From an uncultured delta proteobacterium (GTDB taxonomy: Bacteria > Myxococcota_A > Polyangia > Polyangiales > Polyangiaceae), in the NCBI GenBank assembly GCA_903858055.1, contig CAIOHM010000563.1, forward strand, positions 1 to 12,880: a stretch of DNA of 12,880 nt, written 5' to 3'. Position numbers and translations under genes: made by a program. The notes under the pieces are model-generated. The model did no database searches and was not told the origin of the DNA. It was given only the letters and a program-made list of their open reading frames with translations. Position 1 is the first letter of the stretch; each line of letters starts with the position of its first letter. Shown here one piece after another: positions 7,086 through 12,880 of the stretch.

Positions 7086-8303
7086 ATGCGCGTTCTCATC
7101 GCCGACCGCCTCCACGCCTCCGCCCTCGACGAGCTCGCCTCGTTGCCGGTCGAGGTCGAGTACGCCCCGGACCTCACGCGCGAGGCCCTCGCCGACCGCA
7201 TCGAGCACGTGGGCATCTTGGTCGTGCGCTCGACCGAGGTCACGGCCGAGGCGCTCGCCCGCGCGAAGCAGCTGCACCTCGTGGTGCGTGCCGGTGCGGC
7301 CTACGACAACGTGGACGTCAAGACGGCGAGTGCACGCGGTATTTACGTCGCCTATACGCCGGGTAAGAACGCCGCCGCGGTTGCCGAGCTGGTCTTCGGG
7401 CACCTGGTCTCGCTCGACCGACGCATCCCCGATGCCGTCGCGAGTCTTCGGGCGGGCAAGTGGGAACGCCTGGAATTTTCCAAGGCGGAGGGCCTCTACG
7501 GCAAGACGCTCGGCATCGCGGGCTTCGGCAGCGTCGGGCGTGAGGTGGCCGCGCGCGCGAAGGCCTTCGGCATGGAGGTCGTCGCGTGGAGCCGCTCGCT
7601 CAGCGTCGCCAAGGCGCGCGAAGCCGGGGTCGGTCACGCGAAGAGCCTCGAGGATCTCGCCACGAAGAGCCAGGCGCTCTCGCTCCACTTGCCGCTCACC
7701 GAGCGCACGCGTGGCATCGTCAACGCCGCGGTGCTCAAGGCGCTGCCCGAGCGCGCCATGCTCATCAACACGGCGCGCGCCGGCCTCGTGGACCACGCGG
7801 CGCTCGAGGCGGCCATCGACGAGCGTGGGCTCCGTGTCGCCCTCGACGTGCGCCCGGAAGAGCCGCGGACGAAGACGGGGACCCTCGAGCCGCTTCGGGT
7901 TCCTCCCGCTGGCGCCGGGCTGCTCTACGGCACGCCGCACATCGCCGCCTCGACGGATCAGGCGCAGCTCGCCATCGCTGGCGAGACCGTGCGCATCATC
8001 CGCTCGTTCCTGCTGCAAGGCGAAGTGCCGCACGCGGTGAACGTCGCCTCGGGCACCCCCGCTCAGTTCCAGCTCGTGTTGCGCATGGTCGATCGCGTCG
8101 GCACGCTCGCGAACGTGCTCGGGGTCTTGAAGCGCCACGGCCTCAACGTGCTCCACATCACGAACGAGCTCTTCGAAGGCGGCACGGCGTCGTGCGCGAA
8201 GTTCAAGATCGCGTCGCGCCCCTCGGAAGCGTGCCTCTCCGAGATTCGGATGTTCGACGAGGTGCTCCAGGTCGACGCGGTTCCGCTGCCGAACTTCGCG
8301 TGA
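7086..8303 (+). CDS. serA: D-3-phosphoglycerate dehydrogenase-like enzyme with C-terminal ACT domain
   Basis: A 405-aa NAD-dependent D-2-hydroxyacid dehydrogenase. Residues 1-95 and 285-320 form the substrate-binding domain (VVRAGAAYDNVDV at 67-79, GIYVAYTPGKN at 85-95). Residues 96-284 form the Rossmann domain, with G146-x-G148-x-x-G151 in GFGSVG. The catalytic set is visible as Arg231 in NTARAGLVD, a Glu in the RPEEP segment near 258-259, and His285 in TPHIAAST. Residues 326-405 look like an ACT domain (LVLRMVDRVGTLANVLGVL), the usual serine-sensing module of phosphoglycerate dehydrogenases. Length is close to the ACT-only SerA type, without the extra domain of long SerA proteins. The likely reaction is 3-phosphoglycerate to 3-phosphohydroxypyruvate, the first step of serine synthesis; another 2-hydroxyacid substrate cannot be excluded and no serC or serB is adjacent. 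ATG at 7086 has GGAG four bases upstream. The stop overlaps the next ATG (TGATG). Confidence 0.85.
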   Translation: MRVLIADRLHASALDELASLPVEVEYAPDLTREALADRIEHVGILVVRSTEVTAEALARAKQLHLVVRAGAAYDNVDVKTASARGIYVAYTPGKNAAAVAELVFGHLVSLDRRIPDAVASLRAGKWERLEFSKAEGLYGKTLGIAGFGSVGREVAARAKAFGMEVVAWSRSLSVAKAREAGVGHAKSLEDLATKSQALSLHLPLTERTRGIVNAAVLKALPERAMLINTARAGLVDHAALEAAIDERGLRVALDVRPEEPRTKTGTLEPLRVPPAGAGLLYGTPHIAASTDQAQLAIAGETVRIIRSFLLQGEVPHAVNVASGTPAQFQLVLRMVDRVGTLANVLGVLKRHGLNVLHITNELFEGGTASCAKFKIASRPSEACLSEIRMFDEVLQVDAVPLPNFA

Positions 8304-8944
8304 TGACGTTCGCTGGTCTTGGTCCCCGTCGCGCCGTCGCGTGGGCGCGTGGTGCGGCGCTGCTCGGCGCCATGGCAGCGCTCGCTTCGCTCGTGGCGTG
8401 CGGCCCGAAGGTGAAGCCGCCCGCGAGCGACGCCGGCGCGGCCGACGCAGGCAAAAGCGCCGCCGAAGCGGGTGCGTCCGTCGTGATCGTCCTCGACGCC
8501 GGGGCGGCCCCCGCAGGCTTGAGCCTCCCCGCCGAGGCCGCCGACAGCCTCGGCAAACGTGGCATGAACTTGCTCGAGGCCGTGCGCACGGGCAACGGCG
8601 TTCTCGCGCTCGATCTCGCGCTGCCGAAGGAGGCGTACCTGCTTGGGCGCGACCTGCCCGATCCGCTGCGCCAGTGGGAGAAGCAGGTGCACGAGCCCTA
8701 CTTGCGCGCCATCGAGCGGCTCGGAAAGCGGCACCCCGAGATCGGCGAGGCGAAGTTCGTCGCGCTCGAGCCCGGCAAGTCGATCGTGCAGGTGCCGACG
8801 AAGCGCAAGGGGTGGAAGCAGCCCGTGTGGAAGTCCAAGAACTGCACGCTCGTCGTCATGAAGGGTTCGCGCACGATGAAGGTGCCCGTGGGCGACATGA
8901 TCAACTGGAAGGGCGTCTGGTACTTCGAGAAGCTCGGCCGATGA
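8303..8944 (+). CDS. Lipoprotein of unknown function with Asp/Ala-rich linker
   Basis: A 213-aa protein with a basic N-region (GPRRAVAWARG), a hydrophobic stretch, and a lipobox-like SLVAC placing the lipidated cysteine at residue 33. Next comes a low-complexity linker (residues 40-72) with DAG repeats, typical of surface lipoproteins in Polyangiales. The C-terminal domain, about residues 76-213, is basic and contains two Trp-rich strands (KGWKQPVWKSKNC at 169-181, INWKGVWYFEKLG at 200-212). I do not recognise its family. It may be a small beta-rich domain, since the last 40 residues read like a 'modify, then display on a strand' motif. ATG at 8303 shares one base with the upstream dehydrogenase stop (TGATG), so translation is probably coupled; a functional link with serine metabolism is not evident. 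The start is fixed by the signal peptide, as the frame extends upstream only as Arg-rich shadow sequence. Confidence 0.8.
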   Translation: MTFAGLGPRRAVAWARGAALLGAMAALASLVACGPKVKPPASDAGAADAGKSAAEAGASVVIVLDAGAAPAGLSLPAEAADSLGKRGMNLLEAVRTGNGVLALDLALPKEAYLLGRDLPDPLRQWEKQVHEPYLRAIERLGKRHPEIGEAKFVALEPGKSIVQVPTKRKGWKQPVWKSKNCTLVVMKGSRTMKVPVGDMINWKGVWYFEKLGR

Positions 8945-9060
8945 CGCCTCGGTGGGGCGGTGGCGGCGTGGCGAGTATGTGAAATTCCGCGTGTGGCCTT
9001 GCGACGGTCCGTGAAGGAGGGCAGTCTTTCCCCGGTCTCTCCCGGCGTTGGCGAGGCCTC

Positions 9061-9066
9061 GAGGAG
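9061..9066 (+). promoter_or_regulatory. Ribosome binding site deciding a TTG start for the kinase
   Basis: GAGGAG lies seven bases before TTG at 9074-9076. Starting there yields a protein beginning close to the kinase fold (VEAGTVLGGKF), as is usual for this kinase type. Upstream in-frame GTG codons at 8960, 8996 and 9011 lack a comparable ribosome site, and the peptide they would add has no recognisable features. Confidence 0.5.
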
Positions 9067-9073
9067 TCGAAGG

Positions 9074-10486
9074 TTGGGCGTCGAAGCGGGGACCGTGCTC
9101 GGAGGAAAGTTCGTCGTCGAGCGCGTGCTCGGCGAGGGCGGCATGGGGATGGTCGTGGCGGCGACGCACCTCGAACTCGGGCACCGCGTGGCCATCAAGA
9201 TGATGCTGCCTCAGGCGAAGGATCACCCCGAGATGCTCGCGCGCTTCGAGCGTGAGGCGCGGGCCGCGGCGGGGCTCTCGAGCGAGCACGCGGCACGCGT
9301 GACCGACGTGGGGCGCTTCGACGACGGCATGCCGTTCATGGTCATGGAGTTCCTCGAAGGCGAGGACCTCGAGGCGGCGATCGCGCGCACGCGCCAGCTT
9401 CCGATCAACGAGATCGTTCGTTACTTCCAGCAGGCGTGCATCGGCCTCGGCGACGCCCACAGCCTTGGGATCGTCCACCGCGACATCAAGCCCTCGAACC
9501 TCTTCCTCGCGCAGCGCCCGGGCGGTCGCGTCGTGCTGAAGGTGCTCGACTTCGGCATCGCGAAGGCGAACCTCTCGAGCACGAACCCGCAGCTCACGCG
9601 CACCTCGACGCAAATGGGTTCGCCGCAGTACATGTCGCCGGAGCAGCTTCGCGACACGAAGTCCGTCGACGCGCGCACGGACATCTGGTCGCTCGGGGCG
9701 GCGATGTACGAGGCGACCACGGGCGTGGCGGCGTTTCCCGCGCACACGCTCGCGGAACTCCACGTGAAGATCCTCACCGAGCCGCCCGTGCCCCCGCGCG
9801 CGCTCAGGCCCGAGGTGCCGTTCGAGCTCGAGCGGGTGCTGCTTCGCTGCCTCGAGAAAGACGCGGCGAATCGCTACGCGTCGCTCGCGGAGGTGCGCGA
9901 AGAGCTCGAGGTGCTCGAGGTGAAGATCTCCGCGTCGCGCTCCTCGCCCACCGTCGACATTTCCCTCGACGGCACGGCGCTCCCCTCGCTCGCTCCGCCG
10001 CCCCCCGCGTTTCGTGTCACGCCGGGCGTCGATTCGGGGCTCGCCTTCGCGGGCACCGACATCCCGACCTCGCGCACGTTCGCCGGTGACCGCGCTCCAA
10101 AGGGGCGGGGTGGCCTCCCACGCGCAGCGATGGTCGGAGGTGTGGCCCTCGTCGCCGTGGCCTCGCTCGTTGCAGTCTACATGATGGGCCGCAGCGCCTC
10201 ACCGCTCGCGACCGCGCCCACCGTCGACGTGCCCGCACCGAGCCCCGCCGCGGCGCCTGCTCCCCCGGCCGCCGCGAAGCTCGAGGTGCCGCCGGTGCAG
10301 ACGGAGCGGCAAGGTGCCGGTGCTCCCCAGGAAGAACCTGCGCCGAAGCGTGACGCGCGCCCGGCGCGAGCGGCCGCCGAACGACCGAGTGCCGTGGCGG
10401 CACCCACCAAGGAGCCCGCCCCCGCGGAGCGCCCGAAGGCGCCGAAGAAGAAGAGTTCGGCCCTGGACCCGGAGCTCGAGGAATGA
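9074..10486 (+). CDS. Membrane-anchored Hanks-type Ser/Thr protein kinase
   Basis: A 470-aa kinase counted from TTG at 9074 (the frame is open back to GTG 8960). All key kinase elements are present: glycine loop GEGGMG at 20-25, catalytic Lys42 in VAIK, HRDIKPSN at 135-142 with Asp137 and Asn142, DFG at 159-161, activation-segment end GSPQYMSPEQ at 182-191, DIWSLG at 203-208, and NRY at 266-268. It is an RD kinase, so activation-loop phosphorylation probably controls it (family knowledge). A linker follows, then a single membrane helix at about 350-370 (MVGGVALVAVASLVAVYMMG) and a Pro/Ala-rich extracytoplasmic tail ending in KKKSS and acidic residues. No PASTA or other sensor domain is visible. 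The gene ends in an ATGA overlap with the PEGA protein gene, so the two are probably co-translated and may share a signalling pathway (inference). The substrate cannot be told from sequence. The preceding 129 bp hold no clear promoter. Confidence 0.9.
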   Translation: MGVEAGTVLGGKFVVERVLGEGGMGMVVAATHLELGHRVAIKMMLPQAKDHPEMLARFEREARAAAGLSSEHAARVTDVGRFDDGMPFMVMEFLEGEDLEAAIARTRQLPINEIVRYFQQACIGLGDAHSLGIVHRDIKPSNLFLAQRPGGRVVLKVLDFGIAKANLSSTNPQLTRTSTQMGSPQYMSPEQLRDTKSVDARTDIWSLGAAMYEATTGVAAFPAHTLAELHVKILTEPPVPPRALRPEVPFELERVLLRCLEKDAANRYASLAEVREELEVLEVKISASRSSPTVDISLDGTALPSLAPPPPAFRVTPGVDSGLAFAGTDIPTSRTFAGDRAPKGRGGLPRAAMVGGVALVAVASLVAVYMMGRSASPLATAPTVDVPAPSPAAAPAPPAAAKLEVPPVQTERQGAGAPQEEPAPKRDARPARAAAERPSAVAAPTKEPAPAERPKAPKKKSSALDPELEE

Positions 10487-11424
10487 CGATCGGCACGCGC
10501 TTCCTTCGTCTCGTCACGGCCACGTGGCTCGTCACCGCCGCCGCCGCGGGGCAAACCAGGGCCACGCGCCCGCTGACGGAGGAGCTCGAAGGCGACGCTC
10601 GATCCGCGTTCGAGCAGGGGAAAGACCTCTTCGAGCACGGCGACTTTCGCACGGCGCACGCGAAGTTTCGCGCTGCGTACGAGCAATCGAAGAACCCGCG
10701 CGTGCTCTGGAACCTCGCGGCGTGTTCGAGCCGCGAGAAGCGCTACGCGCGCGCCATCGCCGAGGCCGAGCGCTTCCTCGCGGAGGGCGGCACGAGCCTC
10801 TCGGACGAGCAGGTCGGTCGCGCCGTGAACTTCGTGCGCGAGATGAGAGCGTTCGTGGCCGAGGTGTCCCTCACCGTGAGCCCGGTCGATGCGCGCGTCA
10901 CGATCGACCGCGAGCTTGCGCCGACCGAAGGGGGGACCGCGAAGGTCTTCCTCGAGGTCGGCACGCACGATCTTTACGCCGAAAAGGAAGGCTTCGAGCC
11001 CCTTCGAAGCTCGCTCGCGATCGAGGCGCCCACCGCGCTCGCGCGCACGATTCAGCTGCGTCCCGTCGTCACGGCCGCGCGGCTCGTGGTCGACGCTCCC
11101 GCCGACGCACGCATCGAGCTCGACGGCACCCTCGTGGCGCGTGGTCATTTCGAGGGCAGCGTCGAGCCTGGCGCTCACCGGCTCCGCGTCGAGGCGGAGG
11201 GGCGTGAGTCGTATGCGAGCATGGTCGATCTCGTGGCCGGCTCCGCGAAGACGCTCTCGATCAGCCTCGGTGAACCCCAAGAGAAGCGGTCCTGGTGGCC
11301 GTGGGTGATCGGCGGAACGGCCCTCGCGGCCGGCGCGGCGGTGGGGGGCTTCTTCCTCCTTCGACCGGAGGCTTCGCAAGAGCCCCAGGTGCCGGGCACG
11401 CTGGGCACGGTCTACCTGAAGTAA
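10483..11424 (+). CDS. TPR and PEGA-domain envelope protein
   Basis: A 313-aa protein with a likely Sec signal peptide (residues 1 to about 23, ending in TAAAAG). Residues 38-105 look like TPR-type helical hairpins (ARSAFEQGKDLFEHGDFRTA, then NPRVLWNLAACSSREKRYARAIAEAERFL). Two PEGA-like beta domains follow: one at about 128-193 (SLTVSPVDARVTID, then KVFLEVGTHDLYAEKEGFEP) and one at 199-262 (ARLVVDAPADARIELDGTL, then GSVEPGAHRLRVEAEG). A membrane helix lies at 272-293 (WPWVIGGTALAAGAAVGGFF), with a short tail after it. PEGA domains are small surface or cell-wall-associated beta folds, common in myxobacteria beside Ser/Thr kinases. ATG at 10483 overlaps the kinase stop by four bases, with GAGG just upstream. 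The next gene starts six bases after its TAA stop. It is probably an envelope component, but its exact role is unknown. Confidence 0.8.
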   Translation: MTIGTRFLRLVTATWLVTAAAAGQTRATRPLTEELEGDARSAFEQGKDLFEHGDFRTAHAKFRAAYEQSKNPRVLWNLAACSSREKRYARAIAEAERFLAEGGTSLSDEQVGRAVNFVREMRAFVAEVSLTVSPVDARVTIDRELAPTEGGTAKVFLEVGTHDLYAEKEGFEPLRSSLAIEAPTALARTIQLRPVVTAARLVVDAPADARIELDGTLVARGHFEGSVEPGAHRLRVEAEGRESYASMVDLVAGSAKTLSISLGEPQEKRSWWPWVIGGTALAAGAAVGGFFLLRPEASQEPQVPGTLGTVYLK

Positions 11425-11430
11425 CGCTCC

Positions 11431-12880
11431 ATGACGACGCCCATGCGAACCATGCAGTCTGCACGTACATTCGGAGCGGGTCTCGTTGCCCTCGTCGGAG
11501 CGTTGGCCGCCCTCGCGCCGCTCGGGTGCAACGGCGAGATTCGACCCGCTTCCGGCCAGCTCATGATCGCCGTGAGCTCCGACATGCTGCCTGGCCGTGA
11601 CTTCGACGACGTGCGCGTCGTCGTGAACGACCCGCGCGTAAGCGGCGAAATCGTGCGCGGTTGGCGCTGGGGCGAAGATGGGAGCGGCGCGAGGTTGCCC
11701 GGTACGGTGGCCGTCGTCGGCATCCCCGATGGCAGCGGAACGCCGACGAGCGTGCGCGTCGAAGGATGGCAGCGTGGCGTGCTTCGCGTGGTGCGCGAGG
11801 CGCGCGTCGTACTTCCGAAGACGGGCAACGTGCTCTTGCGGACGCCCGTCGAGTGGTCGTGCCTCGACATCCTCCCGCGCCGCCTCGCTCCCGGAGACGC
11901 CGTGGTCACGTGCGACGACGGGCAGACCTGCGTGGGCGGTCGTTGCGTGCCGATCGACACGACGGATGCGGAGTCGCTCCCGACCTACAGCTCGGCGATC
12001 GTCTTCGGCGGCGGTGAGGCGGATGGGGGCGGAGGAACGTGCGTCGACGTGTTCGCGACCTTCGCGAACGGTCGGGCCTACACGCCCGAGTCGTTCAGCG
12101 GGCCCTGCGGGATCACGCGGCCGGGTGACGTGTCGCAGCTCAACGTCGGCGTGCTCCTGGCGCCCGGATCCGCGGGGTACTGCGCCCCGGACGCCTGCAT
12201 CGTTCCCCTCGATTTCGGCTCGGCGACGGGCTGGCGCCAAGAAGGCGCGCGCATCGTGGTGCCCTCCGTGGTGTGCGATCGCGGTGCGCGCCTGGCGCTC
12301 GCGACGGGGGCTCCCGCGAAGACGGAGTCGGTGCCTCCTTGCAACGAGTGGTCGAGCGTAGGCACGGGGACGGGGGCGTCGCCGGACCCGATCGTCCTCG
12401 TGCCCGCCGGTGCCGATGCGGGCCTGGACGCGAGCGTGGATGCATCGGTGCAAGATGCATCGGGTGTCGATGCGGCCACGGGCGACGCCGCTTCGGGTGA
12501 TGCTGGGTCCCCAGACGCCGGCATCGTCGACGCCGGGTGCGTCAACGAGTCGGACTCGCTCTTTTGTCAGCGCCAAGGTGCCGTGTGCGGATCGCTCTCG
12601 GGCGTCGACAACTGCGGTCGCCCGCGCACGGTCACGAGCTGCGGGACCTGCGCCGGCCTCGGCTACGCGTGCGGTGTCGGCGCGCCCCCGAACCGCTGCG
12701 GGTGCATCGCCGAGGGCGACCCCACGTTCTGCGCGCGCAAGCAGAAGAACTGCGGCCCCGTCACCGACGTCGACAACTGCGCAAACCCGCGCACGGTCGC
12801 GAGCTGCGGCACGTGCTCCGGCAACGACACGTGCGGCGCCCTCGCGCCGGGCCAGTGCGGCTGCGCGCCCGAGAGCGACG
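11431..12880 (+). CDS. Secreted or lipid-anchored protein with Asp/Ala linker and Cys-rich tandem repeats, 3' end cut by window edge
   Basis: At least 483 residues are visible, and the frame continues off the right edge. An N-terminal hydrophobic segment (GLVALVGALAALAPLGC) ends at Cys33. The lipobox is imperfect (Pro at -3), so lipidation is likely but unproven. Residues 34-155 look beta-rich and were not recognised. A CDDGQTCVGGRCVPID motif at 161-176 is of the disulfide type often seen in myxobacterial surface proteins. Residues 177-325 form another unassigned cysteine-containing region, then an Asp/Ala-rich linker of DAG, DAS and DAA steps spans 329-369. The C-terminal part is two Cys-rich repeats of about 55 residues and the start of a third. 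The function may be surface attachment, ligand binding or cell-wall association (inference). ATG at 11431 is used; ATGs at codons 5 and 8 are alternatives. The gene lies six bases after the PEGA protein gene and is probably cotranscribed with it and the kinase. Confidence 0.85.
   Translation, partial: MTTPMRTMQSARTFGAGLVALVGALAALAPLGCNGEIRPASGQLMIAVSSDMLPGRDFDDVRVVVNDPRVSGEIVRGWRWGEDGSGARLPGTVAVVGIPDGSGTPTSVRVEGWQRGVLRVVREARVVLPKTGNVLLRTPVEWSCLDILPRRLAPGDAVVTCDDGQTCVGGRCVPIDTTDAESLPTYSSAIVFGGGEADGGGGTCVDVFATFANGRAYTPESFSGPCGITRPGDVSQLNVGVLLAPGSAGYCAPDACIVPLDFGSATGWRQEGARIVVPSVVCDRGARLALATGAPAKTESVPPCNEWSSVGTGTGASPDPIVLVPAGADAGLDASVDASVQDASGVDAATGDAASGDAGSPDAGIVDAGCVNESDSLFCQRQGAVCGSLSGVDNCGRPRTVTSCGTCAGLGYACGVGAPPNRCGCIAEGDPTFCARKQKNCGPVTDVDNCANPRTVASCGTCSGNDTCGALAPGQCGCAPESD
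12415..12537 (+). repeat. Asp/Ala-rich low-complexity linker (DAG/DAS steps)
   Basis: Codes for a stretch of short Asp-Ala-Gly, Asp-Ala-Ser and Asp-Ala-Ala steps; at DNA level 'gatgca' and 'gatgcg' recur. It separates the N-terminal body of the secreted protein from its Cys-rich repeats. Such linkers are common in Polyangiales surface proteins and change length readily between strains. Confidence 0.75.
12538..12880 (+). repeat. Tandem Cys-rich protein repeats (two complete, third begun)
   Basis: Repeat 1 (12538-12705) and repeat 2 (12706-12864) share the order: FC, then NCG or VCG, then a VDNC segment, PRTV.SCGTC, a further CG, and a final CGC. A third copy starts at 12865 (APESD, like AEGDP of repeat 2) and is cut by the edge. 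The even cysteine spacing suggests disulfide-bonded modules outside the cytoplasm. Similar CGTC-type repeats are known from myxobacterial secreted proteins (recalled family knowledge, not searched). Confidence 0.8.

Noticed and set aside
8063..9763. A 566-codon minus-strand frame
   Set aside because: It is antisense to the dehydrogenase ACT domain, the lipoprotein and the kinase catalytic domain; no recognisable motif.
10177..12576. A 799-codon minus-strand frame
   Set aside because: It lies opposite the kinase tail, the PEGA protein and the Cys-repeat protein, all of which have clear domain features on the plus strand; its own sequence is Arg/Ala/His-rich and featureless.
1..12880. tRNA or rRNA genes, CRISPR array, insertion sequence or attachment site
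   Set aside because: No cloverleaf-like segment, no regularly spaced short DNA repeats, no transposase frame and no terminal inverted repeats were seen; nearly all the sequence is coding.

Overview
The window is a high-GC stretch, with coding biased to G/C at third positions and long spurious antisense frames. It fits a Myxococcota (delta-type, Polyangiales-like) chromosome. The clues are a Hanks-type Ser/Thr kinase with a Pro/Ala-rich tail, a TPR/PEGA protein, lipoproteins with 'DAG'-rich Asp/Ala linkers, and tandem CGTC-type Cys-rich repeats typical of myxobacterial surface proteins. The taxonomic call is inference; there is no rRNA or other phylogenetic marker gene here.

Left half (1-6337, minus strand): a tightly packed operon for late and early steps of menaquinone biosynthesis by the futalosine route. 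In transcription order it holds a UbiD-type prFMN decarboxylase (mqnL-like), a MenG/UbiE methyltransferase, a UbiX-type flavin prenyltransferase (mqnM-like), a 208-aa unassigned protein, the radical SAM aminodeoxyfutalosine synthase MqnE, and one continuous frame that joins chorismate dehydratase (MqnA) to the radical SAM cyclic dehypoxanthine futalosine synthase (MqnC). The last frame runs off the left edge. Every junction is a stop/start overlap of 1 or 4 nt. Together the genes cover chorismate to aminodeoxyfutalosine (MqnA, MqnE), the cyclisation (MqnC), and the final decarboxylation and methylation of the prenylated naphthoate. MqnB, MqnD, a futalosine deaminase and the prenyltransferase MqnP are not in the window.

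The two most unusual items are in this operon: the apparent MqnA-MqnC fusion, and the 208-aa protein. The latter looks by eye like an MqnE-type radical SAM protein that has lost its barrel core and every cysteine.

Middle (6338-8944): a 135-bp divergent intergenic region has a perfect 6-bp inverted repeat abutting a TTGACG -35-like box. On the plus strand follow a 181-aa DUF1285-like protein, a D-3-phosphoglycerate-dehydrogenase-like enzyme with an ACT domain, and a lipoprotein of unknown function coupled to it by a TGATG junction.

Right part (8945-12880, plus strand): a probable three-gene signalling/surface unit. It has a transmembrane Ser/Thr kinase, a TPR+PEGA envelope protein overlapping it by 4 nt, and, 6 nt further on, a secreted Asp/Ala-linker and Cys-repeat protein cut by the right edge. 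No tRNA, rRNA, CRISPR array, IS element or convincing terminator was seen, and there is no gene-free stretch longer than about 135 bp.
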